Shown in pieces: positions 8,845-18,333 of a DNA stretch of 64,000 nt (the stretch's first letter is position 1; each line of letters begins with the position of its first letter). The notes beneath the pieces are model-generated. The model had not been told where the DNA came from, searched no databases, and saw nothing but the letters and a program-made list of their open reading frames with translations. The position numbers and the translations under genes were made by a program. Source of the DNA: Bacteroidales bacterium (GTDB lineage: Bacteria; Bacteroidota; Bacteroidia; Bacteroidales; Muribaculaceae); the NCBI GenBank assembly GCA_900766975.1, contig CAAFXO010000001.1, positions 1 through 64,000 of the forward strand. Reading direction: 5' to 3'.

Positions 8845-9876
8845 TTACTTTTCCCATATCCATGGCTCGGAAAATCTCTCTTTGATCCCTTTCTGATGCA
8901 TCGTTTGCACCAATTCGTCGCGATCGTCTGAGCTCTTCACAGAAACCCTGCTCTTGGTCGTAGTGCTAATGATGGTCAGGGGATATTCCGCCGTGGCGTT
9001 ATAATTTACATATTTCTCCGCCTCTTGGCGTGTGTTGAAGGTAGCTACTATCAGATGATAGCGCCCGCTATCTTCTTCCATTTCCGGTTTGGCTTTCGCT
9101 GCCGACTCTGTCGCTGCTTCTGTCGCTGCTTCTGTCGCTGCCGGAGCTGTTGTCGTCGATGCCTGCTTCGGTGCTACTTGATTCGCCATCTTGCAGGTCG
9201 CTGTGATGATCTGCTCCACCGGCACCACCGAGGCGCGATCTTCCTGCTTGCTGTCGCTCACCGGCAATACCACCGAGAGCGCCAACAGGGCTATCGCCGC
9301 TACGCATGCCGCCATCCGTGCAAATTTCTTGTTGATCGCTATGTAGTAGTTCTTGCGAGTGTCAAACTTGCGCCATGTCTCGGTCTCGACTATCTCTTCG
9401 GGTGTCTCCGCCGCTTCGCTGACTGATGCGGCTGCCGTTTGATCCGTTTCGATTTGCTCGATATAGGGCGCCATCGTGATGGTGGTATAGCCCATCTCTC
9501 GCGATAGCTGCGCCGGAGTCAGATTCGGACGGAACACCGGACGCCCATCCTGATTCTTCAAGATGCCCAAGCGACCTATGCTCACCTCTCCGTCGCGCTC
9601 CATCAGCTGCATCATCATGTCGATGTCTTGCTGCATCATCCGTCGACCCTCTTCATGTCCGGTCTCTTCGCGTCGAGCGTAGGAGTTCGCTACCAATCCA
9701 TCATCCTCCTTCACCGCACCATTGAAGCGTATCTCGCGACTCATCGCATGCCAGATACGTCGCTCTCGGTCATAGCGCGCCGCGTGTCGCACATTGATAA
9801 ATGCTCCTACTCCCGGCACGATCACACAATCATGCCGTCCAAGTAAGTATTCTATGTGCAATGATAATCTATACAC
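8845..9876 (-). CDS. HU-like domain protein with a membrane segment and C-terminal SPOR domain
   Basis: This 343-residue protein has two parts. The N-terminal half (about residues 1-145; IEYLLGRHDCVIVPGVGAFI, NDGLVA-type region, GRLGIL) matches the bacterial HU-CCDC81 type of DNA-binding-like domain. A hydrophobic segment near residue 195 (MAACVAAIALLALSVVLPV) crosses the inner membrane. After an Ala/Thr/Glu-rich linker (EAATEAATESAAKAKPE) comes a SPOR domain (residues 270-340; YHLIVATFNTRQEAEKY), which in known cases binds denuded septal peptidoglycan. The architecture suggests a protein that may link DNA or cytoplasmic partners to the division-site wall. That is inference. The family occurs widely in Bacteroidetes. 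Confidence 0.85.
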   Translation of the reverse strand: MYRLSLHIEYLLGRHDCVIVPGVGAFINVRHAARYDRERRIWHAMSREIRFNGAVKEDDGLVANSYARREETGHEEGRRMMQQDIDMMMQLMERDGEVSIGRLGILKNQDGRPVFRPNLTPAQLSREMGYTTITMAPYIEQIETDQTAAASVSEAAETPEEIVETETWRKFDTRKNYYIAINKKFARMAACVAAIALLALSVVLPVSDSKQEDRASVVPVEQIITATCKMANQVAPKQASTTTAPAATEAATEAATESAAKAKPEMEEDSGRYHLIVATFNTRQEAEKYVNYNATAEYPLTIISTTTKSRVSVKSSDDRDELVQTMHQKGIKERFSEPWIWEK

Positions 9877-10110
9877 GCTGCTAACTATTATTCGATTTGC
9901 CGATCGCCTCCTGCCCCGTTTATCACTCTTATTTTAGCCATGTTAGCCCCCTTGGACCTATGCTTGAAGACTGATTCCCGTTCCGTTTTGAGGCGAATTG
10001 TGTGCAAAGTTACTAAAAATTTTTGGCTTTCCTATCACCTTGACCCACTTTTTTGTAATATTTTTGAAAATTTCTTTATCCTGTTGATAATCTGTGGGTT
10101 ATGCTCGTTT
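9877..10110. other. Intergenic spacer with minus-strand -7 box
   Basis: There is no credible gene. A minus-strand TAACTTTG box at 10005-10012 fits a Bacteroidetes -7 element for the HU/SPOR gene, though no TTG lies at the ideal upstream distance. Confidence 0.45.
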
Positions 10111-10968
10111 TTATCTTTTCTTGTCGCTCTTGATTATCCCCTCTCTGCCTGCTATCTGCTTGTAAATCTGTGGGTCTACTCCCAGGTCGTTGGCGATCTT
10201 CAGATCTCGCTCCATGTCGATCGATTGGTATCTCGATTTATTGAGCATGGCTCGTAGCAGATAGAGTAGTCCCTCGGAGGGGTGTCGGGAGATTCCCCGG
10301 TCGAGTTCTTTCGATTCTTCTTCGAGTTTGCCATAGTAGTAGGCGGTCAGAAGCATCTTGTCTAAGGTAGCCACTTCTCCATCCTGTTCGTATGATTCTT
10401 TATATCTCTTGATGGCTTCGTCGTAGTCGCCACCGGCGTTGTAGATATCGCCGAGTGTCTCTGACACGGTGGCATCTTTGCCATATAGATCTTCATATTT
10501 CTTGAGCTCAATCTTGGCGCGGTCGGTCTCTCCGACGATGGCTCTAAGCATCCCACGCATCTTCATGGGCCATTGCAGAGTGCTGTCTAATTCGAGGACA
10601 TGATCCAGATCTTCGATAGCCTCTTGACGTAAATTGAGCGCCATGTTGACTTTGGCGCGATTCGTCAGCAAGGTCGTGGAGTGTGGTGCCGATGCCAAAC
10701 CGATGTCGATAGCCTCCTTGGCACCCAGATAGTCGCCACGATTCATTCGTACTATCCCCAAATTTGACCAAAGCAGATAGTTCGACCGATTGGCAGGTTC
10801 ATGTCGCAAGGCTTTGATGATCACTCGCTCTGCATCTTCCCATCGCTCCGCTTTTATATACCGGTCGGCCGAATCTGCCAACTCTATATAGGTGGCAGTA
10901 AGAGTCTGCGCCCCCATAGTGAGGACGCAGACAATTATTGCTATGATTGTTGTTAATCTTCTGATCAT
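10111..10968 (-). CDS. Exported tetratricopeptide-repeat protein
   Basis: This 285-residue protein has a signal peptide (LTTIIAIIVCVLTMGAQTL) and roughly six TPR-like helical pairs across residues 25-265, for example WEDAERVIIKALRHEPANRS, GDYLGAKEAIDIGLASAPHS and GDYDEAIKRYKESYEQDGEV. TPR proteins are protein-binding scaffolds and no catalytic motif is present. Its start codon overlaps the dsbD stop by four bases, so the two are translationally coupled. A periplasmic chaperone or assembly role linked to DsbD-dependent redox is possible, but only by position. Confidence 0.85.
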   Translation of the reverse strand: MIRRLTTIIAIIVCVLTMGAQTLTATYIELADSADRYIKAERWEDAERVIIKALRHEPANRSNYLLWSNLGIVRMNRGDYLGAKEAIDIGLASAPHSTTLLTNRAKVNMALNLRQEAIEDLDHVLELDSTLQWPMKMRGMLRAIVGETDRAKIELKKYEDLYGKDATVSETLGDIYNAGGDYDEAIKRYKESYEQDGEVATLDKMLLTAYYYGKLEEESKELDRGISRHPSEGLLYLLRAMLNKSRYQSIDMERDLKIANDLGVDPQIYKQIAGREGIIKSDKKR

Positions 10969-12977
10969 TTGCTCTTGTTGTAGTTCTCTATACCTGTCTT
11001 GAGGAATTGCTGGAACTTAGGTATGTTCTCTTCGTAGGGGAAGGCATAGTTCAAGGGCTTCGCATTGTTGTCTACGATCACGTAGTAGGGCTGTGCGTTG
11101 GCTCCAAACTTGGTGCGTTGGAGATAGCTCCATTTGTCGCCGTAGGTGCGAAGTGTACGCTCTTGACCATCTTTCTCTTTTACCACGATCGGTTGCGGCA
11201 ATTCTTTCTTGTCGTCGACCATCAGTGTCACCATCACGAAGTCTTCATCTACCGATGCCTTGATTTCGCTGTTGGTCAGCACGGCTGCCTCCATCTTGCG
11301 GCAGTTCACACATCCATAACCGGAGAAGTCGATCAGCACCGGCTTGTTGAGCTTCTTGCCAAGCTCGATACCCTCTTCGAAGTCACCGGTCTGGGCATGA
11401 ACGTCACCACTGTAGAGATTGAAGTCTTGTGTATATATAGGTGGCGCGAAGGCACTAATGCTCTTCAATGGTGCACCCCAGAGTCCCGGGATCATATATA
11501 CGGCAAATGCCAAGGAGATCATCGCCAGCATGAAGCGGGTGATGCCGATCTTCTCAAGTTTGTCGTCGTGGGGAAGGGTAATCTTGCCGAGCAGATACAT
11601 GCCAAGAAGGGCGAAGATCACGATCCAGAGCGATACGAATACTTCGCGGTCCATGATTCTCCAACCATAGGCCAAGTCTGCCACGGAGAGGAACTTCAGG
11701 GCAAGTGCCAATTCCAAGAAACCGAGCACCACCTTCACCGTGTTCATCCAGCCGCCACTCTTAGGCATCGATTTCAGCATGGTCGGGAACATGGCAAAGA
11801 GCGAGAAGGGGAGTGCCAATGCCAATGCAAAACCGAACATGCCGATCGCAGGCGAGATGAAGTTGCCCGATGAGGCTGCCTCCACCAGCAGGGTGCCGAT
11901 GATCGGACCGGTGCAACTGAAGGATACCAAGCAGAGGGTGAATGCCATAAAGAAGATGGAGATGTAGCCTGTGGTGGAGTCTACCTTTGAGTCCATCTTA
12001 TTGCTCCATTTCGCCGGAAGTGTGATCTCAAATCCACCCATGAACGAGAAGGCGAAGATCACCAAGAGGATAAAGAAGGCGATGTTGAAACCGGCACTCG
12101 TTGCCAATTCATTGAGTGCCGAGGCCCCGAAGAGGGCGGTGACTACCAGTCCGAGACTCACATAGATCACGATGATCGAGAGTCCGTAGATCACTGCCGA
12201 CATTATCGATTTGCGACGCGATTTATTTGACTTCAAGAAGAAGCTTACTGTCATCGGTATCATCGGCCATACGCAGGGTGTTACCAAGGCGATCAGACCG
12301 CCGATGAATCCGGCGATGAAGATATACCAGAGACTCTTGTCCTCATCTTGGGGATTCTCTTCGTATGCCTTGATCTCGGCTTCGCAGTTGGCGTAGAGGT
12401 CGGCGTTGACATTGCCGGCTGTGGCTGCTACTGCCGGCACGCTGTCGGGAGCGGCTGCGGCTACACTGTCGGCTGCTGCTTTTGCCTCCTCTTCAAGCTT
12501 CTGTGCCTCTTCCTTGATCTCGGCTGTCAGGGGCGCTGTGCCGTTGAAGGTGTGTAGCTCGTTGACACGGTGACATCCCGAGTCGTTGCAGTATTGTCCG
12601 CCGATCTCCACTTTGACACTCCACTTGTCAGACGCAGGCTTCAATTTTTGTATAAATTTGACACTCCCGGTGTAATAGTGCTCGTCGACCATCATGATGT
12701 CGTCGTAGGCCTTGGTATAGGCCTTGTTGGCTTTCACCTTGCCGTCGGCTTTACATCCCTTGTAGTCGAATCTGAACGATAGGGGTACGCCGCCTCCCTC
12801 AGGATTGTCTTGGGAATACAGATGATACCCCTGCGCTATGGTCGCAGTGATCTCAAGTTGGGGAGTAGGAGTCTTGTCTCCCACTACTTTGTAACTCCAT
12901 GTGACTGCCTCTGCGGCTTTGCCACCAAACACACACACTATCAGTGTGAGTAGGATCGGAAGTGTTCGTTTAATCAT
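10965..12977 (-). CDS. dsbD: Thiol:disulfide interchange protein DsbD
   Basis: This 670-residue protein has the full DsbD plan: a signal peptide; an N-terminal periplasmic domain with a paired-Cys segment (GQYCNDSGCHRV, about residues 128-138); a central block of about eight membrane spans with the two conserved Cys contexts LVTPCVWPMIP and LVSFSCTGPIIG; and a C-terminal thioredoxin-like domain with SGYGCVNCRKME. DsbD moves electrons from cytoplasmic thioredoxin across the inner membrane to periplasmic reductases. All three cysteine pairs are present, so it should be functional. It is first in a two-gene minus-strand unit with the TPR protein. Confidence 0.95.
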   Translation of the reverse strand: MIKRTLPILLTLIVCVFGGKAAEAVTWSYKVVGDKTPTPQLEITATIAQGYHLYSQDNPEGGGVPLSFRFDYKGCKADGKVKANKAYTKAYDDIMMVDEHYYTGSVKFIQKLKPASDKWSVKVEIGGQYCNDSGCHRVNELHTFNGTAPLTAEIKEEAQKLEEEAKAAADSVAAAAPDSVPAVAATAGNVNADLYANCEAEIKAYEENPQDEDKSLWYIFIAGFIGGLIALVTPCVWPMIPMTVSFFLKSNKSRRKSIMSAVIYGLSIIVIYVSLGLVVTALFGASALNELATSAGFNIAFFILLVIFAFSFMGGFEITLPAKWSNKMDSKVDSTTGYISIFFMAFTLCLVSFSCTGPIIGTLLVEAASSGNFISPAIGMFGFALALALPFSLFAMFPTMLKSMPKSGGWMNTVKVVLGFLELALALKFLSVADLAYGWRIMDREVFVSLWIVIFALLGMYLLGKITLPHDDKLEKIGITRFMLAMISLAFAVYMIPGLWGAPLKSISAFAPPIYTQDFNLYSGDVHAQTGDFEEGIELGKKLNKPVLIDFSGYGCVNCRKMEAAVLTNSEIKASVDEDFVMVTLMVDDKKELPQPIVVKEKDGQERTLRTYGDKWSYLQRTKFGANAQPYYVIVDNNAKPLNYAFPYEENIPKFQQFLKTGIENYNKSK

Positions 12978-13335
12978 TTTGTTGTTTGGTTTAGATTGTG
13001 ACTCTCTTCACTCTTATCGGTCTGCTCGATCTTAGTGTCGATTATCAAGGTTTTGATGTTAATTAAATGATTGATTCGTTCGCTCCATACGGACATTTTT
13101 TTTGATTCGGAGCCAATTCGTCGGCTAAGATAATAAGTTTCGTTCGATTATGCAAATTTTTATAAAAACTCTATTTTTTTTTGTTGCTTTGTTGCAGTTT
13201 TACTCTCTTTTTTTTATATTTGCATTGTCAGTGGGTATTTACCCCTTTTTGCCATAGAGTTGGCGCTCTCTCCCCCGGGTTGACCCCCTGTTTTCTTATA
13301 TTTTCTTGACATCTAAATCTATTACCATCTATAGT
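12978..13335. promoter_or_regulatory. Divergent control region of dsbD and the ior operon
   Basis: There is no gene here. On the plus strand, TTG at 13192-13194, 20 bases, then TATATTTG at 13215-13222 fits a Bacteroidetes promoter for iorA, giving a leader of about 115 bases. The dsbD side (12978-13130) shows no clear TAnnTTTG box. The start of iorA is set at 13336 rather than an in-frame upstream codon at 13306, because homologues begin with the sequence KNSQLLLGDEAL. Confidence 0.6.
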
Positions 13336-14958
13336 ATGAAAAATTCTCAACTCCTTCTGGGTGATGAGGCTCTTGCATTGGGTGCCATCTATGCAGGCCT
13401 CTCGGGTGCTTACGCTTATCCCGGTACTCCCTCTACTGAAATCCTTGAGTTTGTTCAGAAAAATCAGGTCGCTCGCGAGCGTAATCTCCATTCTCACTGG
13501 TCGTCCAACGAAAAGACTGCTCTCGAGCAGGCGCTCGGTATGTCGTTCTGCGGCAAGCGCTCGATCGTATCTATGAAGCATGTCGGCATGAATGTTGCCG
13601 CCGACCCATTCGTCAATTCCGCTATGACCGGCGCCAACGGCGGTATGCTCGTCATCGCTGCCGACGACCCCTCGATGCACTCTTCACAGAATGAACAGGA
13701 TTCTCGATTCTACGCCGATTTCGCTATGATCCCTGCTCTCGAACCCTCTTCGCAGCAGGAGGCTTACGATATGGCTAAGTATGGCTTCGAACTCTCCGAA
13801 CGTCTCGGCATCCCCGTGCTCACCCGCCTCGTGACTCGCCTTAGCCATTCCCGTGCCGTAGTTAATGTCGAGGATACCCCGGCTCCCGAAAATTCCCTAC
13901 ATTATCCCGCCAACCCCAAGCAGTGGGTCCTCATGCCCGCTATGTCGAAGGTCCGAAATCGTGCACTTATCGCCGACCAAGAACGCTTCGAGAAGGCCTC
14001 GGAGGAGTCTCCTTTTAATACTTATTTCGAGGGTCGCGACCATCGCCTCGGTGTCGTGGCAAGTGGTATCGCATATAATTATCTTATGGAGTGCTTCCAG
14101 GGTAATTGCCCATTCCCCCTCCTTAAGATATCTCAATATCCTCTCCCTTATAAGTCGCTGAAGAGACTCTTCGATTCTTGCGATGCTCTGATCGTCGTGG
14201 AGGAGGGGCAACCTTTCATCGAGCAGAAGCTCATCGGCCTCGATCGCTCCGGCAAGAAGATATATGGCAAGTTCTCCGGTCATGTGGTCCGCGATGGCGA
14301 ACTCAACCCCGACCTCGTGGCTGAGGCGTTCCGAAAGTTGATGCCTTCGGTCGATGGCGCTATCAATTATCCCCGCCATGAGGCTGCCACCTCTGTCGTG
14401 GCTCGCCCACCGATGCTCTGCCAAGGTTGCGGCCACCGAGATGTATATGGCGCTCTGAATGACGCCCTCAAGAAGTTCGAGTCGCCCAAGGTGTTCGGCG
14501 ATATCGGCTGCTATACACTCGGGTTCCTCAAGCCTTTCAATGCCATCGATACTTGCGTCGATATGGGTGCTTCTATCACTATGGCCAAGGGTGCCGCCGA
14601 TGCCGGCCAGTTCCCTTCGCTCGCCATCATCGGTGACTCTACTTTCACCCATAGCGGCATGACAGGTCTCCTCGATGCCATCAATGAGAATAGCAATATC
14701 GTCGTGATCATCTCCGACAACCTTACCACCGGCATGACCGGAGGACAAGATTCCCAAGGCACCGGCAAGATCGAAGATATATGCCGCGGCCTCGGCGCTG
14801 ACCCCGCCCATGTGCGCACCATCGATTCCCTCCCCAAGAACCATGATATCATGGTCGACCTCTTCTGCGAGGAAATCAATTACCCCGGCCTCTCGGTTAT
14901 CGTCTCTCGTCGCGAGTGCATCCAGACTGCTCGTCGCCACGCTTCTAAAAAACAGTAG
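13336..14958 (+). CDS. iorA: Indolepyruvate ferredoxin oxidoreductase, alpha subunit (short form)
   Basis: This 540-residue TPP-dependent 2-oxoacid oxidoreductase converts aryl-pyruvates plus CoA to aryl-acetyl-CoA and CO2, reducing ferredoxin. The N-terminal pyrimidine-binding domain has GLSGAYAYPGTPSTEI. The C-terminal TPP domain has CQGCGHRDVYGAL (near residue 350) and GDSTFTHSGMTGLLDAI with the following NSNIVVIISDN. The archaeal prototype carries a C-terminal ferredoxin domain with two CxxCxxC clusters. Here the protein ends at RRECIQTARRHASKKQ with no such cluster, so electrons must leave by another route or the enzyme is a shorter lineage. It is first in a four-gene operon with iorB, an aminotransferase and a CoA transferase. 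Confidence 0.93.
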   Translation: MKNSQLLLGDEALALGAIYAGLSGAYAYPGTPSTEILEFVQKNQVARERNLHSHWSSNEKTALEQALGMSFCGKRSIVSMKHVGMNVAADPFVNSAMTGANGGMLVIAADDPSMHSSQNEQDSRFYADFAMIPALEPSSQQEAYDMAKYGFELSERLGIPVLTRLVTRLSHSRAVVNVEDTPAPENSLHYPANPKQWVLMPAMSKVRNRALIADQERFEKASEESPFNTYFEGRDHRLGVVASGIAYNYLMECFQGNCPFPLLKISQYPLPYKSLKRLFDSCDALIVVEEGQPFIEQKLIGLDRSGKKIYGKFSGHVVRDGELNPDLVAEAFRKLMPSVDGAINYPRHEAATSVVARPPMLCQGCGHRDVYGALNDALKKFESPKVFGDIGCYTLGFLKPFNAIDTCVDMGASITMAKGAADAGQFPSLAIIGDSTFTHSGMTGLLDAINENSNIVVIISDNLTTGMTGGQDSQGTGKIEDICRGLGADPAHVRTIDSLPKNHDIMVDLFCEEINYPGLSVIVSRRECIQTARRHASKKQ

Positions 14959-14985
14959 TCCAACCCCTCTCAATTCAAGATTATC

Positions 14986-15573
14986 ATGAAATCAGATATA
15001 GTTCTCGCCGGCGTCGGAGGTCAAGGCATCCTCACGATCGCTACTATCCTCGGCAGCGCTGCCCTCGCCGACAATCTTTTCCTCAAACAAGCAGAAGTCC
15101 ATGGCATGAGCCAACGTGGCGGCGATGTCCAGTCTAATCTCCGCCTCAGCTCGGACCCAATTTTCTCGGATCTGATCCCTCTCGGTGGCGCCGACCTGAT
15201 CGTCTCCCTCGAGCCTATGGAGGCGCTCCGTTATATCCAATTCCTCTCTGCCGAGGGATGGATCGTTACTAACTCCGCTCCTTTCGTGAATATCGATAAT
15301 TATCCCGAGATGGAGGCGATCGCTCAGGAACTCGCCAAGCATCCCCATGTCGTGTCGTTCGATATGGATGAACTCGCCAAGGAGGTCGCTTCGGCGCGTA
15401 GCTCTAACCTCGTGCTCCTCGGCGCCGCTTCTCCTTTCATCGAAATGGATGTCCAGAAAATAGAAGCCGCTATCCATAATCTCTTCGCTCCCAAGGGCGA
15501 GAAGATCGTCGAGGCTAATATCTCCGCTTTCAGAGCCGGCCGCGAACACGCTCTGCAGATCGCAGGCCGCTAA
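14986..15573 (+). CDS. iorB: Indolepyruvate ferredoxin oxidoreductase, beta subunit
   Basis: This 195-residue protein is the gamma-domain type of the 2-oxoacid oxidoreductase family. Its N-terminus, DIVLAGVGGQGILTIATIL, carries the GVGGQG loop that contacts CoA, and QAEVHGMSQRGGDVQSNLR is the second hallmark. It forms the enzyme with IorA, encoded 27 bases upstream. The length is normal for the family. Confidence 0.95.
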   Translation: MKSDIVLAGVGGQGILTIATILGSAALADNLFLKQAEVHGMSQRGGDVQSNLRLSSDPIFSDLIPLGGADLIVSLEPMEALRYIQFLSAEGWIVTNSAPFVNIDNYPEMEAIAQELAKHPHVVSFDMDELAKEVASARSSNLVLLGAASPFIEMDVQKIEAAIHNLFAPKGEKIVEANISAFRAGREHALQIAGR

Positions 15574-15669
15574 CCGTTCAGTCTTATCTGCATTATTACT
15601 TCACTGCCGATCTTCCTCTCTCCCCTCTCCTTTTTTACACCTTGTTTCTTCTATACCATCTTCACTACC

Positions 15670-16980
15670 ATGTTCCCTATTTCCAACGATACTTTTGATG
15701 CCGCCGTCGAGCGACTCAATATATTGGATGTCGACAATGCTACCATCCGCCAAATTTGCTCCCTCGCCGGTGAACTCGAAAAGGAGGCCGGCCAACCTAT
15801 GGTCCATCTCGAAATCGGTAACCCCGGACTCGAGGCGGAAGCCATCGGCGTGAAGGCTGAAATGGAGGCTCTCGCTTCAGGCATCGCCAATCAGTATCCT
15901 CCCATCACCGGCATCCCTCAGCTCAAGAAGGCCGGTTCGAATTTCATCAAGGCTTTCCTCGATATCGATATCGCACCCAAGGGCATTATCCCTACCGTCG
16001 GATCTATGCAGGCCGCTTTTACTCTCCAGCTCCTCCTCTCGCAGAGAACCGAAGGTAAGAACAAGATGCTGTACCTCAACCCCGGTTTCCCCGCACATTT
16101 CACTCAGACTCGTACCCTCGACATACCCTCGGAGGCTTTCGATATATACAGCTATCGCGGTGAAGCCCTCGAAGCCAAACTCGAGTCTATCCTCTCTAAG
16201 GGAGATATCTCCGGTATCCTCTATAACAATCCCAACAACCCCGCTTGGACCAATCTCACCGAAACCGAACTTGAGATCATCGGCCGCCTCGCCACCAAGT
16301 ATGACTGCATCGTGCTCGAGGACCTCGCTTATTTCGGCATGGATTTCCGCACCGACATCAGCTGCCCCGGCGTGCCCCCATTCGGCTCGACTGTGGCCCG
16401 TTATACCGACAATTATATCCTCCTGCTCTCCGCTTCCAAGATCTTCAGCTATGCCGGCCAGCGCGTAGCCCTCGTCTGCATCGGAGATAATCTATATGGC
16501 CGAAAGTTCGATGCTCTGAAGAAAAGATATAATATGCCCGCTTTCGGCGACGCCTATATCTTCGGTATACTTTATTGCGCATCTTCCGGTACTGCTCATT
16601 CCGCTCAGTTCGCTTTCGCTGCAATGCTTCAAGCTGCTGCCAACGGTGAACTCAAGTTCATCGAACATTGCTCGGAATATGGCCGCCGTGCCTCCATCGT
16701 CAAACCAATGTTCACCCGCAATGGTTTTAATATTGTATACGATATGGATGGCGATCAGCCCATCGCCGACGGGTTCTTCTTTACCATCAGTTATCCCGGC
16801 ATGTCGGGTGCTGATCTCCAGAAGGAACTCATGAAGTATGGCGTATCTTCCATCTCTCTGAAGACCACCGGCTCCGTTCAGGAGGGCATCCGCGGTTGCG
16901 TCTCCATGATATCTACCTCCGATGATTTCGCCCGCCTCGAGTCTTATCTCCAGGCTTTCCATCGCGATCATCCCTTCTAA
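15670..16980 (+). CDS. PLP-dependent class I/II aminotransferase, probable aromatic amino acid transaminase
   Basis: This 436-residue fold-type I aminotransferase has LEIGNPGLEAEAIGVKAEM at the N-terminus, the block NNPNNPAWTNLTETEL (substrate and PLP region, near residue 185), VLEDLAYFGMDF (Asp and Tyr contacting PLP) and the Schiff-base lysine in LLSASKIFSYAGQRVAL. Its place between iorB and a CoA transferase suggests that it turns Phe, Tyr or Trp into aryl-pyruvates, the substrates of IorAB. That specificity is inferred from context and not visible in the residues. It is 96 bases downstream of iorB. Confidence 0.88.
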   Translation: MFPISNDTFDAAVERLNILDVDNATIRQICSLAGELEKEAGQPMVHLEIGNPGLEAEAIGVKAEMEALASGIANQYPPITGIPQLKKAGSNFIKAFLDIDIAPKGIIPTVGSMQAAFTLQLLLSQRTEGKNKMLYLNPGFPAHFTQTRTLDIPSEAFDIYSYRGEALEAKLESILSKGDISGILYNNPNNPAWTNLTETELEIIGRLATKYDCIVLEDLAYFGMDFRTDISCPGVPPFGSTVARYTDNYILLLSASKIFSYAGQRVALVCIGDNLYGRKFDALKKRYNMPAFGDAYIFGILYCASSGTAHSAQFAFAAMLQAAANGELKFIEHCSEYGRRASIVKPMFTRNGFNIVYDMDGDQPIADGFFFTISYPGMSGADLQKELMKYGVSSISLKTTGSVQEGIRGCVSMISTSDDFARLESYLQAFHRDHPF

Positions 16981-17016
16981 TCCTTTTATTATTAACCCCC
17001 ATCGGCTTTTATCGTT

Positions 17017-18333
17017 ATGTCTGTTCATAATATTAAGTTCGTCTCGGCTCAAGAGGCTGTCAGCATCATCAAGAGTGGCGATTTTGTCTATCTCCAAGGC
17101 TCTACCTCCACCCCCGAAGAACTCGAACTTGCCCTCGCCAATCGTGGCTCCGAACTCAAGAATGTAACCATCTATACCGGCTTCGGCGTCTGCCGTGGCA
17201 AGTCCCCGCTTTGCCGACCTGAGTATAAGGATGCCTTCAATATCAATTCTTTCTTCGTCAATAATTCTTTCCGCGATTGGATCAATGAGGGTTATGGATC
17301 CACCACCCCCTGTTTCCTTAGCGAGGTGCCTCGCCTCATCCGTCAGGATTATTGGCCTGTCAATGTTGCCCTGCTCAATTGCTCTCTCCCCAATGAGGAG
17401 GGGTATGTAAGCTTCGGCGTCTCCGGCGACGTGGCTTGCTCGGCTGTCGAACGTGCCGACCGCATTATCGCGCAGATCAACCCCAATATGCCCTTCTCTT
17501 ACGGCGACCCGGTGGTCCATCTCTCACGCATCAATGCTTGCGTACGCTCCGAAACGCCCCTGGTCGAAGTGCCTACACCCACTCCCACCGAGGCGGAAGT
17601 CCGAATCGGTCAACTCATCGCTCAGCATATCCCCGATGGCGCTACGCTCCAGATCGGCGTCGGAGGTATCCCCAATGCCGTCATCAGCGCTCTGGCTGAC
17701 CATCAGCACCTCGGCCTCCACACTGAGGCAATGACCGACGGCGTCCTCCCCCTGCTCGAGAAGGGTGTCATCGACAATTCGCTCAAGAAAATACTCCCCG
17801 GCAAGTCGGTGGCTTCTCTCGCTCTCGGCTCTAAAGCTCTCTATGATTATATGGATGGTAATAAGGATATCGTGTTCCGCGATGTCGCGTGGACCAACGA
17901 CCCTTACGTCATCGGCGCCAACCCCAAGGTCATGTCGATCAATTCTTGCCTCGAAATAGACCTCACCGGACAAATCTGTGCCGACTCGATCGGCCCCAGA
18001 ATCTTCTCCGGTGTCGGCGGCCAGCATGACTTCGTGTTCGGTTCTTCTCTCTCCGAAGGGGGCATCTCTTTCCTCGCTATGCTCGCCACCACCGCCAAGG
18101 GCCTCAATAAGATCAAACCTTTCCTCACCGAGGGCGCAGGCGTCGTTACCACTCGTTTCCAAACACATTTCGTCGTAACCGAGTATGGCGCTGTCAATCT
18201 CCGGGGAAAGTCGATGGCAGAGCGTGCACGCCTCCTGATTTCGATCGCTGCTCCCCAATTCCGCGAGGAGCTCGAAAAAGCCGCTTTCCAACGATTCGGC
18301 CACGCCTTCTCCTCTTTCCATCCTCTAAGCTAA
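17017..18333 (+). CDS. Acetyl-CoA hydrolase/acyl-CoA transferase family protein
   Basis: This 438-residue protein is of the acetyl-CoA hydrolase/4-hydroxybutyrate CoA-transferase family. Landmarks are the glycine-rich CoA loop QIGVGGIPNAVISAL near residue 215, LGLHTEAMTDGVLPLLE with the candidate catalytic Glu, and the C-terminal VVTEYGAVNLRGKSMAERA. In this operon the likely job is to move CoA from an aryl-acetyl-CoA to acetate, releasing aryl-acetate and making acetyl-CoA for ATP formation. Plain acyl-CoA hydrolysis is the alternative. It is 36 bases after the aminotransferase gene and closes the operon. Confidence 0.88.
   Translation: MSVHNIKFVSAQEAVSIIKSGDFVYLQGSTSTPEELELALANRGSELKNVTIYTGFGVCRGKSPLCRPEYKDAFNINSFFVNNSFRDWINEGYGSTTPCFLSEVPRLIRQDYWPVNVALLNCSLPNEEGYVSFGVSGDVACSAVERADRIIAQINPNMPFSYGDPVVHLSRINACVRSETPLVEVPTPTPTEAEVRIGQLIAQHIPDGATLQIGVGGIPNAVISALADHQHLGLHTEAMTDGVLPLLEKGVIDNSLKKILPGKSVASLALGSKALYDYMDGNKDIVFRDVAWTNDPYVIGANPKVMSINSCLEIDLTGQICADSIGPRIFSGVGGQHDFVFGSSLSEGGISFLAMLATTAKGLNKIKPFLTEGAGVVTTRFQTHFVVTEYGAVNLRGKSMAERARLLISIAAPQFREELEKAAFQRFGHAFSSFHPLS

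Noticed and set aside
13306..13335. Upstream start of iorA
   Set aside because: The ten extra residues are not typical of the family, and the ATG at 13336 matches the usual N-terminus.
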